From Entamoeba histolytica HM-1:IMSS (taxonomy: Eukaryota; Evosea; Mastigamoebida; Endamoebidae), in assembly GCF_000208925.1 (NCBI RefSeq), contig NW_001915094.1, positions 1 to 25,092 on the forward strand: DNA of 25,092 bases, given 5' to 3'. The translations under genes were made by a program, and so were the position numbers. Shown here one piece after another: positions 18,201 to 25,092 of this stretch. The notes beneath the pieces were generated by a model. The model ran no database searches. It worked only from the letters and a program-made list of their open reading frames with translations, and had not been told where the DNA came from. Position 1 is the first letter of the stretch, and each line of letters opens with the position of its first letter.

Positions 18201-19954
18201 TCTTTAGGATAAATATATATATTATTTACAAAGTCTGTAAAAAACATTTGATTTGTATTAAATTGTGTAAAATCTTCTAATTGTTTAATATATGTATTTA
18301 TACTTCCACTTGTTGGATTTTTTTTATATTCAAACCCACTTGGATCAAATACTCTATATGCACTTGTATCTTGAATTTTCATTACTCTTAATTCCCATGT
18401 TTTAATTCCAATTGGTCTAACTTTTCCTCCACATATTTTATCAATTAATTTTAATAAATCATTGTCATTATGAATATTTTCTTTATACATCCAAAGAGGA
18501 TATCCTCTTTCTTCACTTTTTAATTCAGTAATTCCTGTAAAAATATGTTGTTTATAAAATTTATAAACACTTTTATTAAATATTTGTTCTTTTCTTTTTT
18601 CTAATTTTTTCTTTCTTTCTTTTTTAATTTCTTCAATATCAATTTTATCTTCTTTTTTAATTCCATCATCATCATTATTACTGTTGGTATTTTCTTTTAT
18701 TTCTGTTTCTTTATTTTCATTTTCTTTTCTTTCTTTTTCAAATTCTTTTTTTTCTGTTTTATCTTTATACAATGTTTTAGCGTCTTCAATGTCTTGTTCT
18801 GCCATTTTATAAAAATACATTACTCCATAAAACTTTCTTTCTTTTGACTCAATTCCTTTTAATTTAACTAAAAATTTACAACATGTAGTACCTTCATAAT
18901 CTTCTTTTTCAATTTGTCTTACAATTCTTTTATTATCTTCTGTATTTAAATCAACAAAATAATTCTCTGTTACTTTAACTATACTTTCTCCTTCATTTAT
19001 TACTTCATAAATTGCAAATTCTCCAAAAAATGGTTCATACTGAACTAAAGATCTTGCTTCAATTTGCATAACAAATGTAATTCCTCCATCATTTGGATTA
19101 GTCAAATTAATAACTTTTTCAATAGAATTTGATTTATGACTGTCATTACTATAATTTTCATATAAATTCCCTTTTACTGTTCTAATATCAATTATAGCTT
19201 GTTTTCTTAATAATTTAGTATCTGGTTCATCATTTAGTTCAACATCTGATTGAGTAGTTTGTGTTACTTGTTGTTTAGGAATTTCAACTTTATTATTTAA
19301 TAAACAAACTTCTGTAGTTGAATTTAATAACATTCCTAAATATAATTGTTGTTCTGCTCCAATTATTTCTTTTTCTGAAATAATATTTTGTGTTGTAACT
19401 GTACAATTCATAGGTTTAATATTATGTTGTATTGTTAAATCACCATTAGTGTAATTAGTGCAATTATTTGGTACTCCGTCTTCTTTTAATTGTGTTTCAA
19501 AAATATCACACCATTTGACTGGAGTTGTTTTCTATTCATAAGTATTATTATTGTTATTATTACCATTATTTTTTTATATCTATTCAATTTTTGTTTAATT
19601 TAATTAATTAATAAAACAAACAAATTCTTGTGGTGTATTAAAATAATTAGCTTTTATATCTTCATAAAATTGTTGAAAATCTAATAAATTTAATCGCTCT
19701 CCTGTAATTAAATTTTTTTTTAATATTTTTTTAATTTGTTCATCAGAATAAAACAACGAATGACTTTCAAAGAATTTCCTTATTTGGAAAAAATCTATTT
19801 CTTCTAAATCATCATAATCAAGTTTTTTAAATTCTGACTTCGCTTCATTTTTTCTTGTGCTTTGATCAATTGAACTTTTTCCTCTTCTATGAGAAATTTC
19901 AACATTAGCTTCATGTGTTGGTTTAAACCCATATTTTTCAAGTAATGTAACCAT
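12290..19954 (-). CDS. DOCK-family Rho GEF (two exons, intron 19532-19621)
   Basis: Exon 1 is 19954-19622 (111 codons) and exon 2 is 19531-12290 (2413 codons plus stop), predicting 2524 residues. DOCK proteins activate Rac/Cdc42-type GTPases through the DHR-2 domain and bind membrane lipid through DHR-1. The DHR-1/C2 domain (about 545-715) shows LPIVLTPQHHLLF, close to the LP..L...HHLLF signature of Zizimin-type DOCKs. DHR-2 (about 2075-2524) shows FYRVSFYGQAF, SEISFTLDG, KKRTIMTT, EEVILTPI and LLMGILCANVNGGLFA, matching the conserved order of lobes B and C. VNGG corresponds to the region carrying the nucleotide-sensor valine. Between them are an acidic Ser/Thr-rich linker (nt about 16430-16200) and a long Glu/Lys-rich helical region (nt about 15300-13600). 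An E/K-rich insert lies before DHR-1 (nt about 18800-18580). The start has an upstream in-frame stop 13 codons before. Confidence 0.9.
19532..19621 (-). other. 90-nt spliceosomal intron in DOCK gene
   Basis: On the minus strand, GTTTGT begins at 19621 and AATAG ends at 19532. GTTTGT…TAG is the Entamoeba intron consensus and 90 nt is a usual length. Exon 1 ends in phase 0 (…PQEF) and exon 2 resumes in phase 0 (KTTPVKWCDIFETQ…), continuing open for 40 codons into the long frame. Without splicing, exon 1 hits TAA 6 codons later, and the long frame has TAG immediately before AAAACAACT. The alternative upstream TAG (ATAG before ATATAAAA) would put an immediate in-frame TAA after the junction, so it is excluded. 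Confidence 0.9.
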
Positions 19955-20059
19955 CCTTAAACTATAATATTGAGATTTCTTTTTTTTTTGTTATTTTTTT
20001 CTTTTTTTTTCTTTATTTGTTTTTTTTTATAAGATAAAATTTTCCTGAATAAATTCAAT
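19955..20059. other. compact 105-bp spacer between TOP2 and DOCK
   Basis: Both genes read on the minus strand. The spacer is mostly A-rich on that strand and must hold both the TOP2 3' end and the DOCK promoter. No clear GAAC element is visible, so the DOCK promoter may lie partly inside the TOP2 coding end. Confidence 0.5.
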
Positions 20060-23000
20060 TTACCATATTTCATCATCATCAACAATGAAACTGTCATCAC
20101 TCTTTTCTTTTTTTGATGACCTTGTTTTTCTTTTTGGTTTTGGATCTTCATCTTCTTCATCTTCTTCAAACATTTCTTCATCTTCTTCACTCATTTCTTC
20201 ATCAGTAGAATCACTTTGTATTTCTTCTACTGATCCATTATCATTTTCATCATCATCAATAAAAACTGAATCACTTTCATCATCATCTTCTTCTTTAACA
20301 GTCACTTTCTTAGTCTTCTTTTTTCTTGATGTTTTAGCAGGAGTATCAACAGTATCATTTTCTTCTTCTTTTGAAGCTTTAGTTGTTCTTTTTTTCGTAG
20401 TTTTCTTAGTTGTTGATTTTTTCGTTGTTCTTTTTCTTTTTACTTTTTCATCACCACTCATACTTGAATCTTCATCTTTTCGTTTTCGTGTTGTAGTAAC
20501 TTTTTTAATTGTTTTTTTCTTAATCTCAGTATTTTCATCTGGCATTGTTTTCCATTCATAATCTTCTAATCTTCCTTTATATTTTTTAGCTAATTCACTA
20601 GGACTTTTATCCATTATAGAAGTTGTTAATGCTACTTTTCTACTTGTTTTTTTAGTTGATTTTCCTTTCTTTCCCATAATAACTCTTTTTGTACTTTTGT
20701 CTCCTTTCTTTAACAAAATATCTTCTTCTTCTAACCATTGTGGATATTTTTTTACAAATGCATCTAAATCTTTCAACCACATATCTTTTACTGGTGTTGT
20801 TTTAATTGTATCAATTTGTGTCTTTAAGTCATCACAATCTTCCATCAATTTCTTTGCTTTTTCATATGTTAATGTCCAAATCTTCATACTCAACAAATAA
20901 TCATATCCACCAACTTCATCATCTTCCTCTTCTTCTTTTATTTCATCATCTTCAGATTCACCAATAGGTTTTGATTTATTTGCTTTTTTGGGGTCTCTTA
21001 TTTGGTCAAATCCAAATTTAATTAAATCCTTATATAACTCATTTTTCTTTCTGTTGTTAACAATTAATTCTCCTTCAATAACCATTTTAATGAACCTTGC
21101 TTTATTTGATAATATCATTAATTGTCTTTCCATACTTTCAATAATAGCTTTCTTTCTTTCTTCATAACCTTTCATTCTAACATCACAAAACTCTGATAAA
21201 ATGTCAAGAACAGTATGATATTTAGTGATTTTATATTCAGAATTGAATAAATGCATATTTGTTGTCTTAACACTACTAACTAATTTTAAATTAGTCCAAA
21301 TATCTTCATCACTCATTGGTTGGACTAAATCAATAACAAAATGCACTGTATTAACCATATGATATTCTGAATATCCTTTTACAATCTTTGCTTCAATACA
21401 CTTTTCTAAATGTTGTTTATATGAATCAGTCCATATTTGAATAGGTAATTCAGTAATTTCAATTTTATCTTCAGATAATCTTCTCCATTTTCCATAACAA
21501 TCATAACCACTTCCATCTTTATTCTTTCTTAATTGTCCTGTCCATCCTCTAAACCATGGCTTCATTTCTTTAAATTCCTCTCCATTTAAATATCTTCTAC
21601 AATTATCTACAAGATCAAGAGGATTATAATTTGAAACGGCAGTACTCCATCCTGTTCCAATACCATCAGCTCCATTAACTAATACTGTAGGAATAATAGG
21701 GAAATAATATTTTGGTTCAATTCTTCTATCTTCATCAATAAGATATTCTAATATTTGGTCATCATCTTTAGGACATAAATATCTACTAATACTTGATAAT
21801 CGTGTATAAATATATCTTGCTGCTGCTTGATCTTTGCCTCCTCCTAATCTTGAACCAAATTGACCAGATGGTAATAACCAATTAACATTATTTGATCCAC
21901 AAAAGTTTTGTGCCATATTAACAATGGTAGCTTGAAGAGATACTTCTCCATGATGATATGATGACTTTTCAGAAACAAGTCCAGATAATTGTGATACTTT
22001 TAATTCTTTCATAATATTTTTTTCTAAACATGTCCATAACACTTTTCTTTGTGATGGTTTTAATCCATCTACAACAGAAGGAATAGACCTTTCACAATCA
22101 TCATATGAGAATAATATTAATTCTTTATGAACAAAATCTTCATAACTAATACTATCAACATCTTGATCAAGATATGTATTTGGATCATATCCTTTTAACC
22201 ACTCTTTACGATCATCTGCTCTTTTTCTATTAAATGCTAAATCTATTACTTCATCTGAACCAGCTCCATCATATGCAAACTTAATTTTATGTGTATCAAG
22301 ATCACTGAAATATGCTTTAGCATCAGAGTCTTTTGAAGTACCAAGACCCTTGTAATATTTAATTTCCCATTTTTTTAATTGACCTTCTTGAATTCTTGCA
22401 TCTTTCCATTCATTAAATTGTGGTAATGTAAAGAATGAAATTTCTTGTTTCCCACGTTTAACTTTGACAATTGGTGTAATAAATTCAACTAAGAAATTAT
22501 CAATTTTTAATAATGAAGGCCAAAAAGTATGGAAATAATTGATAAGTAAACCTTTAATATGTGAACCATCAAAATCTTGATCTGCCATTATCATAACACT
22601 ACCATATCTTAATTCATCAATTGAAGTATAAACTTTACCATATCTAAGTCCCATAATTTTTGCAATATTTTCAAATTCATGATTCTCTTTTACTTTTGAT
22701 GGTGCTATTTCTCTAGCATTTAATGGTTTTCCTCTTAATGGAAATACTCCATAATAATCTCTTCCTACAACAGATAATCCTGATACGGCTAAAGTCTTAG
22801 CTGAATCTCCTTCTGTAAGAATTAATGTACATAAATTTCCTTCTTTAGTTCCAGCTTTATTAGCATCATCTAATTTTGGAATTCCAGTAATTCTAGCTGT
22901 TTTCTTTCCTCCAGACTTATTTAAATCCATTTCACCTTTCTTAATAGCCCATGCAAGAATATCGTCAACAACAGATAATTTCCCTAATTCTTTGAAAAAT

Positions 23001-24109
23001 TTATCACTTAACGATGGTTTTGATCCAAATTTATTAACTTGTGTTTTTAAAGTTTCTTTTGTTTGAGAATCAAATGCAGGATTTTCTATTAATGAATTGA
23101 CAAATACAAAAAGATGATTTTTGATTTGAAATGGTTTAATCTCAGCACCTTTCTTATTTAACTTTTTCATCTTTTCAGCAAGATATTTAGTCATTAATCC
23201 TGTAACATAGTCTACATGAGTTCCTCCATGTGATGTATTAATAGAATTTACAAATGATATTTGCATAGGTTCACCTTTACTTGCACATACACAAATATCC
23301 CATCTTTCTCCAGCTTTCTCAGAAACTATTGGTTCATCACCAACATACATTCGAGCATATTCTGCAAAATTTTTAAAACAAACTTTTTTACCATTAATCC
23401 ATATCCTTTTACCTGGATTACATCCTGCAATATCATATGCTCTTCTTATTAATAACATTCTAGCATCATCTTCCATTCCTTTCATTTGGAATCTTTTATA
23501 GTCTGGAGTAAAAGTAACTTTTGTATATTCTTCTACTTTTTTAACACTTTCAATTTCTGGTTCTTCTTTATCTGACATATTGTTTTTCCATGTTTGTTTA
23601 TAAATTTTTTTTCCATCACAAGTTTCTATTGAAAATTTAGTAGAAAAAATATTAGCTAACTTTGCTCCATAACCATTTCTTCCACCAGTCACTTTTTTAT
23701 CATCATCTTTATAATTTGAGGATGTTAAAAGATGTCCAAAAATTAATTCAGGAATATAAATATGTTCCTTTTTATGAATTTCAATTGGAATACCTTTCCC
23801 ATTATTATAAACTGTTATTGAATTACCTTCAATAGTAACTTTAATAGTAGTCATTTTAGGATCTCTTTGGAAATTATCACTTGCATTAACAAGAATTTCA
23901 TCATAAATTTTAAAAAGTCCAGGTGCTAATGAAATAACTTTTTGAATCATTCTTCCTTCACTATATTGTTCAGATGGTTCTTCATATATCCACACCTGTT
24001 CATCATTTCGTTCTACACTTCCAATATAAGTATCAGGTCTGGTTAAAATTTGTTCTTTATGTGAAAGCTTTACATAAATATCTTCAAGTTTTTCTTTCTC
24101 TTTGCTCAT
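20060..24109 (-). CDS. TOP2: DNA topoisomerase II
   Basis: The 1349-residue type IIA topoisomerase passes one duplex through another using ATP and acts in the nucleus. The GHKL ATPase (about 10-270) has N75 in EILVNASDN and the GRNGYGAK ATP-binding loop (143-150). The transducer has the QTK loop (349-351). TOPRIM has EGDSA (433-437) and DQDFD (510-514) for Mg2+. The winged-helix part has PSVVDGLKPSQRK (677-689) and the catalytic Tyr766 in ARYIYTR. The coiled-coil gate spans about 970-1120. The C-terminal tail (about 1190-1349) alternates Lys/Arg-rich and Asp/Glu/Ser-rich blocks, likely for nuclear import and phosphorylation, and ends DDDEIW. All catalytic residues are present. The start MSKEKEKLEDIYVKLSHKEQ is the usual family N-terminus. 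Confidence 0.97.
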   Translation of the reverse strand: MSKEKEKLEDIYVKLSHKEQILTRPDTYIGSVERNDEQVWIYEEPSEQYSEGRMIQKVISLAPGLFKIYDEILVNASDNFQRDPKMTTIKVTIEGNSITVYNNGKGIPIEIHKKEHIYIPELIFGHLLTSSNYKDDDKKVTGGRNGYGAKLANIFSTKFSIETCDGKKIYKQTWKNNMSDKEEPEIESVKKVEEYTKVTFTPDYKRFQMKGMEDDARMLLIRRAYDIAGCNPGKRIWINGKKVCFKNFAEYARMYVGDEPIVSEKAGERWDICVCASKGEPMQISFVNSINTSHGGTHVDYVTGLMTKYLAEKMKKLNKKGAEIKPFQIKNHLFVFVNSLIENPAFDSQTKETLKTQVNKFGSKPSLSDKFFKELGKLSVVDDILAWAIKKGEMDLNKSGGKKTARITGIPKLDDANKAGTKEGNLCTLILTEGDSAKTLAVSGLSVVGRDYYGVFPLRGKPLNAREIAPSKVKENHEFENIAKIMGLRYGKVYTSIDELRYGSVMIMADQDFDGSHIKGLLINYFHTFWPSLLKIDNFLVEFITPIVKVKRGKQEISFFTLPQFNEWKDARIQEGQLKKWEIKYYKGLGTSKDSDAKAYFSDLDTHKIKFAYDGAGSDEVIDLAFNRKRADDRKEWLKGYDPNTYLDQDVDSISYEDFVHKELILFSYDDCERSIPSVVDGLKPSQRKVLWTCLEKNIMKELKVSQLSGLVSEKSSYHHGEVSLQATIVNMAQNFCGSNNVNWLLPSGQFGSRLGGGKDQAAARYIYTRLSSISRYLCPKDDDQILEYLIDEDRRIEPKYYFPIIPTVLVNGADGIGTGWSTAVSNYNPLDLVDNCRRYLNGEEFKEMKPWFRGWTGQLRKNKDGSGYDCYGKWRRLSEDKIEITELPIQIWTDSYKQHLEKCIEAKIVKGYSEYHMVNTVHFVIDLVQPMSDEDIWTNLKLVSSVKTTNMHLFNSEYKITKYHTVLDILSEFCDVRMKGYEERKKAIIESMERQLMILSNKARFIKMVIEGELIVNNRKKNELYKDLIKFGFDQIRDPKKANKSKPIGESEDDEIKEEEEDDEVGGYDYLLSMKIWTLTYEKAKKLMEDCDDLKTQIDTIKTTPVKDMWLKDLDAFVKKYPQWLEEEDILLKKGDKSTKRVIMGKKGKSTKKTSRKVALTTSIMDKSPSELAKKYKGRLEDYEWKTMPDENTEIKKKTIKKVTTTRKRKDEDSSMSGDEKVKRKRTTKKSTTKKTTKKRTTKASKEEENDTVDTPAKTSRKKKTKKVTVKEEDDDESDSVFIDDDENDNGSVEEIQSDSTDEEMSEEDEEMFEEDEEDEDPKPKRKTRSSKKEKSDDSFIVDDDEIW

Positions 24110-24578
24110 ATATTTATTATATTGAGTTTTTTTTTTTCAACCCTTTCTATTTTTCATCCATTTTCTCAATTCTTGCTTTTTATTTCTTTCATTTTAAACG
24201 TTCTAATTTTTACCAATTTTTAAGCTGAAACATAGTCAAAACTGTTAAAGACAAAAAAAAAATTATCTAAACAATATTTTTATTATTAGTATTTAACTTT
24301 TTTAAAGTTTTTCTCTTTTTACGTTTGTTGAGGGTTTATTATTTCTTTTTTTTTTTTTTTTATTTTTTTATCGTTTGTTTAATTTTTGTTTTTTATTTTT
24401 AACAATATTTTAAATTTATGTTTTTAATACAGAAATATAAATAATTTATTTGTTTTTAAAGAAATAAAAAATAAAACTTCAAGAGAGGAGTAAAAAAGTA
24501 ATAATAAAATATTAGAAGAGAATAGTAAAAAGAAAAGAAAATGAAAGAGAAACTTGAAAAAGAAAAGAAAGAGAAGAG
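24110..24578. other. bidirectional promoter region, TOP2 / RPN9
   Basis: This separates the divergent TOP2 and RPN9 genes. It contains a 16-nt T run at 24346-24361. TATTTAACTTTT and TTTTTAAAG-like A/T boxes lie near 24290-24305. On the TOP2 side GAAAGGGTTGA (minus strand, 24137-24147) sits 28 bp before the start. The 90 bp before RPN9 are strongly purine-rich on the + strand. No clear GAAC element is seen for RPN9. Confidence 0.5.
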
Positions 24579-24582
24579 ATGA
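24541..24582 (+). other. 13-codon upstream ORF overlapping the RPN9 start
   Basis: An ATG at 24541 opens a frame encoding MKEKLEKEKKEKR. Its TGA (24580-24582) overlaps the RPN9 ATG as ATGA. Entamoeba 5' leaders are usually very short, so this may lie upstream of the transcription start. If transcribed, it would place termination exactly on the main start codon. Confidence 0.3.
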
Positions 24583-25092
24583 GTCAAATGTTCTTTGAGA
24601 ATTTAATACAAAAATATCCTGATTATACAGAACAATGTAAAACACTTCAAGAAGAAAAAGAAAAGAAATTATATTTCCAATTAACAGAAGAAAGTGAAAA
24701 ATTTGTTAATGATAGATTTTTACAAACAATTGGAGTAATTAGTGATTTTTATGAATTATTTATTCGTGACATACAAAAGAAAATTAATCCAATTAAATTA
24801 ACTCAAATTGTTATTTCTGTTTGTAAAGGATTTAAAGATTATTCTAAAGCCATTGAATTAGTTAATAGTATTATGGGTGATGTTGAAAGTGATCTTGGAG
24901 CACGATGTTTATGTTATTCAATAATTGGATATTATAAATTGTTATTAAAAGACAACAATGGAGCACGTGATGAAATTGATAAATTAACAACACTTTTAGA
25001 ACATGAAGAAGGATTAGAGGCTATTGTATATAGTCAATATCATTATTTATGTACATGTTATTATGAAAGTAAAAATGATGCAAATGAATATT
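24579..25092 (+). CDS. RPN9: 26S proteasome subunit Rpn9/PSMD13, N-terminal part
   Basis: The frame runs 171 codons from ATG 24579 to the window edge without a stop, so the gene is cut by the right boundary. The protein begins MSQMFFENLIQKYPDYTEQC and contains EEKEKKLYFQLTEESEKFV, FYELFIRDIQKKINPIKL and YHYLCTCYYESKNDANEY. These match the order and spacing of the helical-repeat N-terminal half of PSMD13/Rpn9 (KLWHQLT and LYENFI…INPL-type motifs). It belongs to the lid of the 19S regulatory particle. The PCI domain would lie beyond the window. A second Met (24588) is possible; the first is chosen because both are in frame and it is nearest the end of the purine-rich leader. Confidence 0.88.
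   Translation, partial: MSQMFFENLIQKYPDYTEQCKTLQEEKEKKLYFQLTEESEKFVNDRFLQTIGVISDFYELFIRDIQKKINPIKLTQIVISVCKGFKDYSKAIELVNSIMGDVESDLGARCLCYSIIGYYKLLLKDNNGARDEIDKLTTLLEHEEGLEAIVYSQYHYLCTCYYESKNDANEY

Noticed and set aside
19560..19585. Alternative 3' splice site (GAATAG before ATATAAAAA) for the DOCK intron
   Set aside because: After this junction the second codon would be TAA in the required phase, so no open product results.
20085..20561. Long Ser/Val/Phe-rich frame antisense to the TOP2 tail
   Set aside because: It is the mirror of Asp/Glu- and Lys-rich codons of the real gene; the same applies to frames antisense to the cationic protein and to DOCK.
24424..24645. Hydrophobic minus-strand frame over the RPN9 start
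   Set aside because: It overlaps the well-supported RPN9 coding start and is Phe/Leu-rich from the complement of a purine-rich leader.
1..25092. tRNA arrays, rRNA, CRISPR or bacterial-type operons
   Set aside because: No GC-richer cloverleaf-like segments, no regularly spaced repeats, no ribosome-binding-site pattern; gene content and promoters are eukaryotic.

Overview
This window looks like nuclear DNA of an Entamoeba species, probably from the very AT-rich E. histolytica/dispar/nuttalli group. The evidence is as follows: intergenic DNA is almost purely A/T; genes are short, packed and nearly intronless; polyadenylation-like TAATT follows several stop codons; GAAC and GTATTTAAA-like core promoter elements lie just upstream of start codons; the one intron I can define begins GTTTGT and ends TAG; and there is a BspA-type leucine-rich-repeat protein of the kind amplified in this genus. 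The exact species cannot be fixed by eye. I see no tRNA, rRNA, CRISPR, or retrotransposon reverse-transcriptase or endonuclease signature.

Layout, left to right. 1-1326 is a gene-free, strand-skewed desert with a 206-nt G-free tract and an 18-nt perfect inverted repeat. 1327-2394 (-) is a BspA-like leucine-rich-repeat protein. 3428-3910 (-) is a small orphan with a signal peptide and an unusually clear core promoter. 5026-7323 (+) is a type I membrane protein with an S41/CPAF-like peptidase ectodomain. 7866-8810 (-) is a secreted protein with an acidic N-terminal segment and a strongly cationic body. 9640-10548 (+) is MYG1, a DHH-type exonuclease. 10819-11751 (+) is a coiled-coil orphan. 12290-19954 (-) is a two-exon DOCK-family Rho GEF. 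20060-24109 (-) is DNA topoisomerase II. 24579 to the right edge (+) is the N-terminal part of proteasome subunit Rpn9/PSMD13.

The right half (MYG1, DOCK, TOP2, RPN9) is conserved housekeeping and signalling sequence. The left half (BspA-like, orphan, S41-like protease, cationic protein) is enriched in surface or secreted, lineage-restricted proteins separated by larger AT-rich gaps. There is no operon logic; each gene appears to have its own short promoter.

The most useful results are an intron at 19532-19621 that joins an otherwise orphan 116-codon frame to the DOCK gene, giving a predicted 2524-residue protein; the membrane-anchored S41-like protein with Ser and His residues at plausible catalytic positions; and the acidic-pro/cationic-body secreted protein.
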